A stretch of 64,000 bases of DNA from Leptolyngbya sp. KIOST-1 (GCF_000763385.1 NZ_JQFA01000004.1:1922001-1986000); one strand, 5' to 3'. Shown: positions 35,114-44,084, counted from the first letter of the stretch. The notes: generated by a model from the letters alone, not told the origin. A program made the numbers and translations.

Positions 35114-35282
35114 AGCAAAAGTCCTTACACTCGAAACGTATTAAACCTTGCAGGCGAAGTCAGCGCCTTAAAAACGCTTAAGACAACGTAACAATGTGTT
35201 GCAGGGCTTTCCTCTTCCCTAGGGTAGAACTGCCGGTTCCCCAGGGTTTCGAGATATTGTTCTCAGGACCGAGGTGGGTCCG

Positions 35283-36716
35283 TCAAGGTTCCCCAAAGGA
35301 TGGGTCGGTAGAAGCAGGGGCTTCAGGAGCCAGGTGCTGCTGGCGCTGAACCGTGAGCGCCAGCAAAATCTGCTGGTGGCGATCGCGGGTAATCGGGTAG
35401 CGGTAGCAGAACCACAGCCCCACCCCCAGCAGCAGGGCGGGCAGCGGGCCAATCAGCAGCCGAATGGCATTCAGCGCGGCCGCTGGCTGCACCTCGGCAC
35501 TGGCCACATACCCCGTCCAGCTCAAAATTTGGCCGGAGATAAACAGCGCCAGGGCCAGCCCCAGCTTTTGCAAAAACACCAGGGCGCTGAAGTAAAGCCC
35601 TTCCCGCCGCAGGCCGGTGTTGAGTTCATCGAGGTCAATCACATCGGGCAGCATAGCAAAGGGCACCATGTACAGAGTCGCCACCCCCACCCCCGCCAAA
35701 ATTCCCAGGGTATACATCCACCCCACCTGCCCCGGCTGCACCGTGGCCAAACCCCCCAGGGCGATCGCCGCCAGCGGGGCCCCCAGCAAAAACACCGTGC
35801 GCTTGCCGGTGCGCTTGGCCACCCAGTCCCAGCCCCAGAGCATGGCGATCGCAGTCCCCTGCACCGCCAGCGCCATCTGGGCAAAGTGGGTGGCGGGCAG
35901 CCCCATCCAGGCGGCGACAAAGTAGGGCAGCATGGCGGCGGTCACTTGCACGCTCATCCAGCCGCAGAGGTAGAGTCCCAAAATTTGCCGAAAGGCGCTG
36001 TTGCCAAACACGCTGCGCAGCTGGGGCAGCAGGGCGGGCGGCTGGTCGGTGGCGGCCAGCCGGGGACGACCCCGCTGCACCTGCCAGTAGCGGCGGTAGG
36101 TACCCGCCACACAGAGGCCCACCATCACCACCGCCAGGCTGGCCGACAGCACCCCCAGCACAAAGTACTGGCGGGCCGGGTCAGCCACCCGGCCAAACAC
36201 CACCTGGGCCATCAGCAGAGCTACAATGCTGCCGCCGATGCTAAACGCCGACTTCATGCCGATCAGGTCGGTGCGCTCGTCGTAGTCGTCGGCCAGTTCG
36301 GCGGCCAGGGCCGTGTAGGGCAGCTGCACCGCCGTAAAGGCCGCAAAAGCGACGATCGACAGCGCAATATAGTAGCCAAACACTCCCCACTGGCCGGGAA
36401 AGGGCGGCACTGTCCACAGCAGCACCGACGAGATCACCAGCGGCAGTACGCCCCCCAGCATCCAGGGGTAGCGGCGGCCCAGGGGCGACCGGGTGCGATC
36501 GCTCAGCCAGCCAATCAGCGGATCGTTAATCGCATCCCACACCCGGCCAAATAGCAGCACCGCCCCCGCCAGGGCCGGGCTCAACCCCGCCACGGTGGTA
36601 AAAAAATACAGCACAAAAAACGCCGACAGACTGGCCGGGACCGCCGCCGCCAGTTCGCCCACACCGTAGAACACTTTGACCGAAACAGGCAGAGGCGGCA
36701 GCTTAGACAACGGCAT
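35283..36716 (-). CDS. MFS transporter of the GPH (MelB-like glycoside/cation symporter) family
   Basis: A 477-residue protein with twelve predicted membrane spans. The N-terminus has the GPH signature YGVGELAAAVPAS, followed by RVWDAINDPLIGWLSDRT and SPLGRRYPWM, the conserved D...D and R residues of MelB-type cation/sugar symporters. A MLPDVIDLDELNTGLRREG loop near residue 355 is another family mark. It probably imports or exports a glycoside or pentose with a cation. The substrate is unknown. It is transcribed alone on the minus strand, 169 bp upstream of the fasciclin gene. Confidence 0.9.
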   Translation of the reverse strand: MPLSKLPPLPVSVKVFYGVGELAAAVPASLSAFFVLYFFTTVAGLSPALAGAVLLFGRVWDAINDPLIGWLSDRTRSPLGRRYPWMLGGVLPLVISSVLLWTVPPFPGQWGVFGYYIALSIVAFAAFTAVQLPYTALAAELADDYDERTDLIGMKSAFSIGGSIVALLMAQVVFGRVADPARQYFVLGVLSASLAVVMVGLCVAGTYRRYWQVQRGRPRLAATDQPPALLPQLRSVFGNSAFRQILGLYLCGWMSVQVTAAMLPYFVAAWMGLPATHFAQMALAVQGTAIAMLWGWDWVAKRTGKRTVFLLGAPLAAIALGGLATVQPGQVGWMYTLGILAGVGVATLYMVPFAMLPDVIDLDELNTGLRREGLYFSALVFLQKLGLALALFISGQILSWTGYVASAEVQPAAALNAIRLLIGPLPALLLGVGLWFCYRYPITRDRHQQILLALTVQRQQHLAPEAPASTDPSFGEP

Positions 36717-36847
36717 CGGGCTCCAGGATGATAGGGCCCATCATCCCACAGGTTCACCCCCGATGGGCGGCCTGGGCGGGACAGCGCGGGCAGGCGCGGG
36801 CACCGCGATAAGATGGGTTCGGCCCCGCTCAGAGTACCCCACCCACC

Positions 36848-37528
36848 ATGACCATCAAGCTGGCGATCGCCACCTCAGTACTGCTGCTGGCCGCTGGGCT
36901 ATCCGCCTGCGACGGCCTGGGTTCGGGCCCGGCTGGCTCACCGTCCGCCAGCCCTTCAGCCCCGCTCGAGGCCGCTGGCACCGACGGCCCGCCGCCACCG
37001 CCAGCGGGAGCCTTCCTGGCCCAGATGTCTCCCACCCAGACTGGCCAGCTCAGCAGCCTGGGGGTGGAGGTGGTGGTGCCAGGAGAGGTGCCTCCCTCGT
37101 TTTCCATTGTCGAAATTCGGGTAGAGCAGGGCGACCCCGGCCCCGGCTACCTGGTGGTCTACCAGAACGAAGCCAGCCAGTGCTTTGCCGTCGAGTTTGC
37201 CGCCAGCGGCATTGGCGATATGCCCGCCACCGCCAGCCGGCGTCCCATTCAGCCACCGTTGTTTGGCGACCAGGGGTACGGCCTCAACTATGGCCCCTTC
37301 ACCGACCCCAACCTCAGCGCCCAGTTTCCCGAATCCAACCTGTTCACCGACTGGTTGATCGGCGACTCCGGTGCCTACCGGCTGGTGGGAGCCACCTATA
37401 TTGGCGATCTGTTTGAGAATTTGCAGAACTGCCAGGACGTTACCCCCGAGGAGGCCGTGGCCCTGGCCGAATCGCTGACGGTACTCACGGACGACCCCAT
37501 GGGTGAACCGGCTGGGGCAATGCCCTAG
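36848..37528 (+). CDS. Putative lipoprotein of unknown function
   Basis: A 226-residue protein with a lipobox LSAC (Cys at about residue 21) after a hydrophobic signal segment. A Pro/Ser/Ala-rich linker (residues ~25-55) leads to a soluble domain with two further cysteines (SQCFAVEF near residue 120, NCQDV near residue 197) that might form a disulfide. The domain is predicted to be alpha/beta and resembles other unnamed cyanobacterial lipoproteins. No enzyme motif is seen. Its stop is 13 bp from the convergent 37542-38204 gene. Confidence 0.75.
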   Translation: MTIKLAIATSVLLLAAGLSACDGLGSGPAGSPSASPSAPLEAAGTDGPPPPPAGAFLAQMSPTQTGQLSSLGVEVVVPGEVPPSFSIVEIRVEQGDPGPGYLVVYQNEASQCFAVEFAASGIGDMPATASRRPIQPPLFGDQGYGLNYGPFTDPNLSAQFPESNLFTDWLIGDSGAYRLVGATYIGDLFENLQNCQDVTPEEAVALAESLTVLTDDPMGEPAGAMP

Positions 37529-37541
37529 GGCTGTCAGAGGG

Positions 37542-38204
37542 TTAGCTGACCGCCACTCCCTCCGCCTCCGAGCCCTCTGCCAGCGGCGGCCTCAGGGTGA
37601 GATAGAGACAGGCACCCACCAGCGGCAGGGCCAGCATTGCCGCCGCCATCCAGCCCTGAGTCATCCCCCGCCGAGCCATGTCATCGCGCAGCAGCACAGG
37701 GAACAACAGCCACAGGGCGCAAAAATCCAGCGACATGACGTGGATAAAGCGGCTGGTCTGCCACTGCTGCCAAAAATCGGTCCAGTCTCCGTTAAGTAAT
37801 GCAAAGGCAGCCAGGGCGATCGCCCCAGCCCCCAGCACCGCCCCCAGCCAGCGCGACTCCAGCAGCCGCAGCAGCGAGCTTTTGGCGTCGATAGAACCTG
37901 AATTGGGCTGACGTAGCGCCAGGTAGGGCAGCAGCGCAAAGGCTCCCACCGCAAACGATGCGCCGACAAAGGGCCAGGCGCGCAGCTTTTGTCCAGCACC
38001 ATCGACCAGGGCCAGGGCGGCGTAGACCATCGGCCAGATTCCCATGGCGTTAAATAGCGCTATAACGATCGGGTTGATGCCCTGCCAGTCACCCGTGGAG
38101 AGGCGAAGAATCAAATCGGCGGTGTCCGGGCGATTGGGCGGCGCCAGTATAAAGGCGTACAGAACAAACCCCAGCCAAAGGCCCCAAAAAATCGATCGAT
38201 ACAT
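37542..38204 (-). CDS. Conserved polytopic membrane protein of unknown function
   Basis: A 220-residue protein with six or so membrane spans: residues ~5-22, 47-65, 77-98, 115-134, 151-170 and 187-206. Loops include a conserved-looking APPNRPDTADLI after the first span and a W-rich DWTDFWQQWQTSRFIHVMSLDF segment. Similar proteins seem to occur across cyanobacteria, but I recognise no named family or active site. It faces the lipoprotein gene tail to tail. Confidence 0.7.
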   Translation of the reverse strand: MYRSIFWGLWLGFVLYAFILAPPNRPDTADLILRLSTGDWQGINPIVIALFNAMGIWPMVYAALALVDGAGQKLRAWPFVGASFAVGAFALLPYLALRQPNSGSIDAKSSLLRLLESRWLGAVLGAGAIALAAFALLNGDWTDFWQQWQTSRFIHVMSLDFCALWLLFPVLLRDDMARRGMTQGWMAAAMLALPLVGACLYLTLRPPLAEGSEAEGVAVS

Positions 38205-38468
38205 ATCCAGTCAAGTGCTAAGTTTCTCACCAAATTATCAAACAAAAGCAACGAAGGCACCCAGGCTGAGAAAAAGCCAATAAGCTTTAATCCAAGCCCT
38301 TTAGCCCTCAAAAGCGGCAATTGTTAAAAAATAATTAAACACATTTTGAACTGTAACCTTATGTTTCCAACCCTTTCTTAAAGAAGCGTTAACCTCACTC
38401 ATAAATCTAAGTTTTGGAGTCGCTTTTGATACCGTTTTACGTCTGATGCCCTGACTAGGGAACCTACC

Positions 38469-39461
38469 GTGTCTTTAATTGCCCCCCGTGAGTCAGCCAG
38501 TTCTCTGGCTCACCACCGCAGCACTATGCATATTCAGTACTTTCTGGAGCTATACGAGGCCGGTTACCGCGACTTCACGGGCATTAGCCTGACCGGTGCC
38601 GACTTCAGCCATCACATCCTGGTCGATGTAGACCTCAGTCGTGCCAGCCTCAGGGGGGCCGACTTCAGCCGGTCATTTTTGACCCAGGCGAATCTCGACC
38701 ACGCCGACCTCAACTGGGCCAACCTGAGCTTCGCCAAAATGAGCGAAACTCGCCTGGTGCAGGCCGACCTGACCAAGGCCAACCTGCGCGGAGCTTTTTT
38801 GGTGCGGGCTGACCTGCGCCGGGCCAAGCTCAGCGGGGCTGACCTGTGCCATGCTAACCTGCGCCAGGCCGACCTGCGGGGGGCCAACCTCTGCGGCGCT
38901 AACCTGAGCGGGGCCAACCTGCGGGGGGCTAACCTGAGCGGGGCCAACCTGTCCTGGGCCCACCTGAGCGGAGCGCGCCTCAGTGGGGCTGACCTGGAGC
39001 GCACCTGCATGGATGCAACCAACCTGGAGGGAGCCTGGCTCAACGGGTTGGACCTGCGCGGCATGAATTTGGCCGGGGTCAACCTCAAGGAGGCCAAGCT
39101 GAACGGCGCTAACCTCGACCACGCCAACCTGAGTTCCGCCAACCTGACCCACACCACCATGCGCGGCATTAGCCTGGTGGGGGCCAACCTCAGCGGCTCT
39201 GACCTGACTGGGGCCGTGCTGTGGAACGGGATTTTGGACGGGGTGGACCTGTCGCGGGCCGACCTCACCCGCGCCCACCTGGGCGAAGCATCCCTCAAGG
39301 CGGCGGTGGTGGTCGGCACTGAGTTTACCGAGTCGGTGCTGCCCGCTGAGGCCCGCGCCTACCTCTACGACACCGTCCAGGGGGAAACCCGCTGGACCCA
39401 CCGACCCGCCCGCGACACGCTAAATCAGTCGCAGTTTGTCGATCGCATTCCCCAGCAGTAA
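38469..39461 (+). CDS. Pentapeptide-repeat protein
   Basis: A 330-residue protein. From about residue 38 to 285 it is a continuous run of pentapeptide repeats of the A(D/N)LSG type (ADLCHANLRQADLRGANL is typical), which fold as a right-handed four-sided beta-helix. The flanks are short and without known motif. The start is a GTG at 38469, or the ATG at 38526 (MHIQYFLELYEAGYRDF), which directly precedes a short helical cap. The function is unknown; such proteins are abundant in cyanobacteria. Its TAA stop overlaps the ATG of cutA, so both are translated together. Confidence 0.92.
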   Translation: MSLIAPRESASSLAHHRSTMHIQYFLELYEAGYRDFTGISLTGADFSHHILVDVDLSRASLRGADFSRSFLTQANLDHADLNWANLSFAKMSETRLVQADLTKANLRGAFLVRADLRRAKLSGADLCHANLRQADLRGANLCGANLSGANLRGANLSGANLSWAHLSGARLSGADLERTCMDATNLEGAWLNGLDLRGMNLAGVNLKEAKLNGANLDHANLSSANLTHTTMRGISLVGANLSGSDLTGAVLWNGILDGVDLSRADLTRAHLGEASLKAAVVVGTEFTESVLPAEARAYLYDTVQGETRWTHRPARDTLNQSQFVDRIPQQ

Positions 39462-39793
39462 TGGCAGCACCCGAGCCATCGCTCCCATCGCCGGGGATTG
39501 TCCTGATCACCGCGGGCTCCGAAGCTGAGGCCGATCGCCTAGCCCATCACCTGGTAGAGACCCGGCTGGCCGCCTGCGTCAGCGTGTTTCCGGTGCGATC
39601 GCTCTACCGCTGGCAGGGTGAGGTGCAGCGGGACACCGAGTGGCAGCTCATGGTCAAAACCGACCTCAGCCAGTTTGAAGCACTCAGCCAGGCGATCGCC
39701 GCGCACCACAGCTACGAGGTGCCCGAGATCGTTGCCCTGCCGATTGTGGCGGGCCTACCGGCCTACCTGAGCTGGCTCCAGGCCCAGGTTTAG
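39461..39793 (+). CDS. cutA: CutA1-type divalent cation tolerance protein
   Basis: A 110-residue protein. IVLITAGSEAEADRLAHHLVETRLAACVSVFPVRSLYRWQGE covers the first half of the ferredoxin-like CutA fold, with the conserved LAACV and YRWQGE motifs; VPEIVALPI and YLSWL mark the end. CutA1 forms trimers that resemble PII proteins and has been linked to metal tolerance, though its role in cyanobacteria is unclear. The start overlaps the stop of the pentapeptide-repeat gene by one base (TAATG). Confidence 0.95.
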   Translation: MAAPEPSLPSPGIVLITAGSEAEADRLAHHLVETRLAACVSVFPVRSLYRWQGEVQRDTEWQLMVKTDLSQFEALSQAIAAHHSYEVPEIVALPIVAGLPAYLSWLQAQV

Positions 39794-39822
39794 GGCGCGT
39801 GAATTGAAAGAAAAAAATAATC

Positions 39823-39850
39823 AAAAAAAAGGCTGACCAATGGCCAGCCT
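39823..39850 (-). terminator. Rho-independent terminator between cutA and the 39894-40280 gene
   Basis: AGGCTGACC (39830-39838) pairs with GGCCAGCCT (39842-39850) with one G-T pair; read on the minus strand eight T follow (plus-strand A at 39823-39830). It serves the minus-strand gene ending at 39894. Confidence 0.85.
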
Positions 39851-39893
39851 GCTTCAGCTACTCAAGGAGATTTTTAACCACAGGTCAGTCGAT

Positions 39894-40280
39894 CTATCGG
39901 CGGTAGGCCAGAGCCACCTCACTCTCAATCTCAGCAGGCTCCGACACCAAAACGGTTTCGGTCTCGATCGCCGGGCCGGCTTCAGCCTCTGCCTCCAGGG
40001 CGGCGTTGGCGGCAGCCAATCGCCGCTGGCGCACCAGCACGGTGCCACCGGTTAGCAGGGCCGCGATCGCCCCCAAACCACCCAGCGCCGCTCCCAGCGT
40101 CTGATTGTCTGGAGAAGAGGCCCACCAGCCCCCCGGCCCATCGCCGGAGGTGGTCACCGGAGGCGCGCTCAGCTTAGAGAACGGACAGGCCAGTGCCCCA
40201 TTGCCAGGCACAGCAGACACAGCCAGCAGACCAGCTGTTGCCACCGAGGCCACCAGGGCAGAACGAGGAAGGAGATGCAT
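39894..40280 (-). CDS. Small secreted/membrane protein of unknown function
   Basis: About 128 residues from the ATG at 40280 (MHLLPRSALVAS). A signal peptide or N-terminal anchor (residues ~5-30) is followed by a short Pro/Gly/Trp-containing external segment with one cysteine, a membrane segment at about residues 63-82 (LGAALGGLGAIAALLTGG), then RQRR and an acidic Ala/Glu-rich tail. The Gly-rich span with a basic stop recalls C-terminal sorting or WGxxGG-like anchors, but the pattern is not one I can name. Transcribed alone, with its own terminator. Confidence 0.65.
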   Translation of the reverse strand: MHLLPRSALVASVATAGLLAVSAVPGNGALACPFSKLSAPPVTTSGDGPGGWWASSPDNQTLGAALGGLGAIAALLTGGTVLVRQRRLAAANAALEAEAEAGPAIETETVLVSEPAEIESEVALAYRR

Positions 40281-40556
40281 AACCAAATGGGAGAACGCAA
40301 CAACGTACGGCTATTGTTGCGGCACTCGTTTCTTCCCGCAGCTTCAGAGGCTACAAAATGTGACGAAAACTGACCGACCCAATCGAGTCTCTATCTCAAG
40401 ACAGATCAGAGAGTGGAGCGCTCGCAGCACCTCAGCCCTTGGTCCCTGGGCTAGTTCCGCTTCCGGAGCCAGCAGCCTCTCAGTCTTTAGGATGAGGTAT
40501 ATATTTGCTGACTTCTAGATCCCCCCACTCCCGATCTGTCTGGGTTCCACGCTGTA

Positions 40557-40587
40557 CCCCCCTTGATCAGGGGGACAGGGGGGGATC
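40557..40587. repeat. C/G-rich palindrome
   Basis: CCCCCTTGATCAGGGGG followed by ACAGGGGGGGATC; this resembles short interspersed repeats common in cyanobacterial genomes. Confidence 0.5.
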
Positions 40588-40719
40588 ACCGTAGCGTGCT
40601 TTGCCCGAATGGACTTTGCTGTAAAGCCGCCTTACGTCAGAGAACTCTGGCTTTTGAGCAGTACACCTAAAGAAAACCTTTGGGTGCATGGCCATTTGGA
40701 AAAAGTTGTTTAGTCTGTT

Positions 40720-40775
40720 GACAGATTTGATGCCCGTGACAGAATTTGATGCCCGTGACAGATTTGGTGCCTGCG
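40720..40775. repeat. Three tandem 18-19-bp direct repeats
   Basis: GACAGATTTGATGCCCGT (40720-40737), GACAGAATTTGATGCCCGT (40738-40756) and GACAGATTTGGTGCCTGC (40757-40774) follow each other without spacer, and a further GACA begins at 40775. They lie about 95 bp upstream of the gnd start. They could be binding sites of a regulator or the remains of a transposon end. Confidence 0.85.
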
Positions 40776-40869
40776 ACATTTCATTAATGTTCTATTAAGC
40801 CACCCCACCCGAATACTTCCGCGAAACCCCGTTTCCGACCGTCGAACGAACCGTTACCGAGAGATTGAT

Positions 40870-42294
40870 ATGGCACAGAGTTTTGGTGTAATTGGCCTCG
40901 CCGTCATGGGCGAGAACCTGGCCCTCAACGTTGAGAGCAAGGGCTTTCCGGTGGCCGTGTACAACCGCACCGCTGCGGTGACCGAGCGCTTTATGGAAAA
41001 GCGCGCCCAGGGCAAAAACGTCAAGGCGACCTACAGCCTCGAAGAATTTGTCCAGTCCCTGGAGCGTCCCCGTCGCATTCTGGTGATGGTGAAGGCGGGG
41101 GCTCCGGTGGATGCGGTGATCGATCAGCTGCGCCCACTGCTGGACGACGGCGACATGATTATGGACGGCGGCAACTCCCTCTACGAAGACACGGAGCGCC
41201 GCACCAAGGATCTGGAATCCACCGGCCTGCGGTTTATTGGCATGGGCGTGAGCGGTGGCGAGGAGGGAGCCCTGCTTGGCCCCAGCCTGATGCCGGGCGG
41301 CACCCGCGCCGCCTACGACTCCATCGAGCCAATCGTAAAGAAAATTGCCGCCCAGGTGGATGACGGCCCCTGCGTCACCTACATTGGCCCTCGCGGGGCG
41401 GGCCACTACGTCAAAATGGTGCACAACGGCATTGAGTACGGCGATATGCAGCTGATTGCCGAGGCCTACGACCTGATGAAAAACGTTCTGGGTCTCGACC
41501 ACAACCGGCTGTTTGAGGTATTCAGCGAGTGGAACCTCACCGATGAGCTCAACTCGTTCTTGATTGAAATCACCGCCGATATTTTCACCAATATCGACAG
41601 CGACACCAACAAGCCTCTGGTGGAGCTAATCATGGATGCGGCCGGCCAAAAAGGCACCGGGCGCTGGACAGTGATGAGCGCCCTGGAGCTGGGGGTGGGC
41701 ATTCCCACCATCACGGCAGCGGTGAATGCGCGGATTATGTCGTCGATCAAAGAGGAGCGGGTGGCGGCCTCCAAGCAGCTCGATGGCCCCACGGCCAGCT
41801 TTGATGGCGATGTCAAAGCCATGGTGAACAAAATCCGCGATGCCCTCTACTGCTCCAAAATTTGCTCCTACGCCCAGGGGATGGCGCTGATTGGCGCGGC
41901 CTCCAAGCACTACGAGTACGACGTCAACCTGGGCGAAACGGCTCGGATCTGGAAGGGGGGCTGTATTATTCGGGCCGGGTTCCTGAATAAGATCAAGCAC
42001 GCCTACGACGAAAACCCCAGCCTGCCGAACCTGCTGCTGGCCCCGGAGTTTAAGCAGACGATTCTCGATCGCCAGTCGGCCTGGCGCGAGGTGGTAGCAA
42101 TGGCGGCGACCTTTGGTATTCCGGTGCCAGCCTTTAGCGCTTCGCTGGACTACTTTGACAGCTACCGCCGCGATCGCCTGCCCCAGAACCTGACCCAGGC
42201 CCAGCGCGACTACTTTGGTGCCCACACCTACGTGCGGGTGGACAAGGAGGGTACCTTCCACACCGAATGGACCAAGGCCCCGGCCCGGGTTTAG
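40870..42294 (+). CDS. gnd: 6-phosphogluconate dehydrogenase, decarboxylating
   Basis: A 474-residue cytoplasmic enzyme of the oxidative pentose phosphate pathway, which turns 6-phosphogluconate and NADP into ribulose-5-phosphate, CO2 and NADPH. The Rossmann loop GLAVMGENLALN (residues ~8-19) and VYNRT mark NADP binding; the substrate site is seen in GVSGGEEGALLGPSLMPGG (near residue 127) and HNGIEYGDMQLIAEAYD (near residue 186), with the catalytic Lys/Glu region. The C-terminal HTEW tail is typical. Length is normal. In cyanobacteria it supplies NADPH in the dark. A strong terminator follows 49 bp after the stop. Confidence 0.96.
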   Translation: MAQSFGVIGLAVMGENLALNVESKGFPVAVYNRTAAVTERFMEKRAQGKNVKATYSLEEFVQSLERPRRILVMVKAGAPVDAVIDQLRPLLDDGDMIMDGGNSLYEDTERRTKDLESTGLRFIGMGVSGGEEGALLGPSLMPGGTRAAYDSIEPIVKKIAAQVDDGPCVTYIGPRGAGHYVKMVHNGIEYGDMQLIAEAYDLMKNVLGLDHNRLFEVFSEWNLTDELNSFLIEITADIFTNIDSDTNKPLVELIMDAAGQKGTGRWTVMSALELGVGIPTITAAVNARIMSSIKEERVAASKQLDGPTASFDGDVKAMVNKIRDALYCSKICSYAQGMALIGAASKHYEYDVNLGETARIWKGGCIIRAGFLNKIKHAYDENPSLPNLLLAPEFKQTILDRQSAWREVVAMAATFGIPVPAFSASLDYFDSYRRDRLPQNLTQAQRDYFGAHTYVRVDKEGTFHTEWTKAPARV

Positions 42295-42343
42295 CGGTCG
42301 GCGGCTGGAGCTGACCTGCTGTTTCACCTCACCACAACCGCTG

Positions 42344-42374
42344 CCGCCGCTCCCATCCGGAGCGGCGGTTTTTT
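42344..42374 (+). terminator. Rho-independent terminator of gnd
   Basis: CCGCCGCTCC (42344-42353) pairs perfectly with GGAGCGGCGG (42359-42368), 5-nt loop, followed by six T. Confidence 0.93.
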
Positions 42375-42868
42375 GCGTGAGCGGCGGTCGAGTCTGGATT
42401 GCTCGTGCGCTGTGCCGTGACTAATGCGAGATGCTGCCTAATGTGCTGTCAAACCTAATTTTGTAGGTTGGGTGGCGCGCTAGCAGAACCCAACCAGGCT
42501 GACTGCCGTTGGGTACGCTCCGCTTTACCTAACCTGCGGGAACCCTAATTTTTAGCTTTGACGCTGTACTATCTATCCCCTGCCGCAGGGTGCAGGGCAT
42601 ACGCACTGCGATAGGTACTGTACCGATCGCCTGGGGGCAAAAGGATGCTCCAGTGAGCCTGACCTGGCTGCAAGAGCGACGATCGGGCATCGACGATGCC
42701 TGAATCCACGCACATCGGCGGACCTTTTTCACCACATCGCCCCTAAAATATCAGCAATTTTACAGTGGAAATAATTAGCTTTACCCAAGCTTCATGTAAC
42801 ATTTGGAACATCCAACACGGCGGAAAGGGTCTATTAAAGTGACTCGTTTGCTATGGATTTACACCACA
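42375..42868. other. Gene-free region between gnd and the curlin-like cluster
   Basis: About 490 bp. It includes an interspersed repeat at 42462-42539 and, further right, presumably the promoter of the cluster. An upstream in-frame ATG-like extension of the 42869 gene to 42803 does not look like coding sequence. Confidence 0.45.
42462..42539. repeat. Palindromic GTAGGTTGGGT-type interspersed repeat
   Basis: The unit starts TGTAGGTTGGGTGGCGCGC and ends TTTACCTAACCTGCGG, with internal AACCCAACC and GTTGGGTACGC. Such GTAGGTTGGGT palindromes are a widespread intergenic repeat in cyanobacteria. It is non-coding. Confidence 0.7.
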
Positions 42869-43288
42869 ATGAAACAGCGACATGGAGCATTTAGTTTATT
42901 AGGAGCTGCGGCTATCAGCACCCTGGCATTACCTGTTTTTGCCAACACAGCCACTCAGCAAACTGGCACACAGTCGGCAACTATTGATGGCAGCAACAAC
43001 CAGGTAATTCAGGTTATTAATCAAGTCAATATTAGCCATCCGGGCCTGGGCCGAGGGCTGGGTAACAACGATCGCCGTGGCACCGTACAGGGGACCGTGC
43101 AGGACAGTTACCAGACCGTCACCATCGACGGCAACGGCAACAGTGTCTACCAGGAAACCAACCAGATCAACCAGCAGCGGCAGGTGCCGGGGCGGGGCCA
43201 GGGCGTTCGCCCCAGCAATGATGACGACAAGCGGGGCAATGGCCGAGGCCAGGGGCGAGGTCAGGGCCGCGATCGCGACGACGACTAA
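42869..43288 (+). CDS. Secreted protein with two curlin-like Q/N/G repeats
   Basis: About 139 residues from the ATG at 42869 (MKQRHGAFSLL); the frame extends upstream without looking like a protein. A signal peptide ends at VFA (about residue 26). The mature part has two similar units: TQSATIDGSNNQVIQVINQVN (around residues 34-54) and SYQTVTIDGNGNSVYQETNQIN (around residues 80-101). The shared pattern, IDG-x-x-N-x-V-x-Q-x-x-x-Q-x-N, resembles the strand-turn-strand units of curlin amyloid subunits. The C-terminus is a Gly/Arg/Asp-rich, probably disordered tail. It is the first of five small secreted proteins; assembly into a surface fibre is inferred, not shown. Confidence 0.75.
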   Translation: MKQRHGAFSLLGAAAISTLALPVFANTATQQTGTQSATIDGSNNQVIQVINQVNISHPGLGRGLGNNDRRGTVQGTVQDSYQTVTIDGNGNSVYQETNQINQQRQVPGRGQGVRPSNDDDKRGNGRGQGRGQGRDRDDD

Positions 43289-43724
43289 ACCGCGCCTACC
43301 CAACGGTTGGGGGATAGCTAGCTTTGGCTGGCAATTCCCCAACCGCTAAGTACGCTTACAGATCGCTGGCGCGATCGTCAATTTGATTGAATGAATTCAG
43401 CCAGGATTCCGATTCATTCGGGTGCATTTTGCCTGAACCTCAAGCAGGCTTAAGGTCAACCTAATAACTCATTATCCCGGAATTAATTATGTTTGATTCC
43501 CAGAGGTTTTTGCGCCTTTGGGAATTTTTTAGCGATCAAAAATCTCTGCAACTTTGTTTTTTATTTCCGGAACCTTTGGGTAATTTCACGGGTCATAGAG
43601 GGTGTGATTCGATGAAATTGAATGCGGCCTGATTAGCGCAAAAAATTGCTTATTTGGTCAATTCCTAATCGTTGAATTCACGCGTTTACTCATTTGCACA
43701 CTTAGTATTGTTGAGGACGTTTCA
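43289..43724. other. Gene-free region between the two curlin-like genes
   Basis: About 435 bp, AT-rich. It contains an inverted repeat CGGTTGGGG (43304-43312) / CCCCAACCG (43337-43345) without a T tract and a terminator at 43497-43530. The remaining ~190 bp should hold the promoter of the 43725 gene, so the two paralogues are probably transcribed separately. Confidence 0.5.
43497..43530 (+). terminator. Rho-independent terminator after first curlin-like gene
   Basis: TTCCCAGAGG (43497-43506) pairs with CCTTTGGGAA (43515-43524) with one mismatch, 8-nt loop, followed by six T (43525-43530). Confidence 0.8.
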
Positions 43725-44084
43725 ATGCTGAAGCACATCTCTACTCTGGGTCTACTGGGTTTTGCCGCGCTGGGCTTTGTGGCCATGCCCGCCAGCGCTG
43801 ATACCGCTGTGGTGCAGCAGGGCACCCAGGACATTTACATCCAAGGGGATGGCAACGCGACCGTTCAGCGCAGCCAGCAGGTCAACCGGATTGAAACCCG
43901 GGGCTCCAACAGCCGCCAAAGCACGGGCATTGTGCAAGACATTTACCAGACCGGCACCGTGGTGGGCGACGACAACGCCGCTTACCAGGAGAGCAACCAG
44001 GTCAACATCATTCGCGACAGCCGTCCCGAAAACCGCGGTCGGGGCCACGGCCGCGGCGGGGCCCGCATCGACATTCGCAAGTAA
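43725..44084 (+). CDS. Secreted protein with two curlin-like Q/N/G repeats
   Basis: A 119-residue paralogue of the 42869 gene. Signal peptide residues 1-25 (ending PASA). Two repeat units follow: TQDIYIQGDGNATVQRSQQVN (around residues 35-55) and IYQTGTVVGDDNAAYQESNQVN (around residues 71-92), with the same G-x-x-N-x-x-x-Q-x-x-x-Q-V-N spacing as in the neighbour, and again a basic Gly/Arg-rich tail (GRGHGRGGAR). The spacing of Gln, Gly and Asn is like curlin repeats. Predicted secreted and self-associating. The next secreted protein starts 85 bp downstream. Confidence 0.75.
   Translation: MLKHISTLGLLGFAALGFVAMPASADTAVVQQGTQDIYIQGDGNATVQRSQQVNRIETRGSNSRQSTGIVQDIYQTGTVVGDDNAAYQESNQVNIIRDSRPENRGRGHGRGGARIDIRK

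Larger units (their letters stand above)
40281..40869. other. Gene-free region upstream of gnd
   Basis: About 590 bp without a gene. It holds a G/C-rich palindromic repeat near 40557-40587 (CCCCCTTGATCAGGGGG) and three direct repeats at 40720-40775 just upstream of gnd. Confidence 0.5.
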
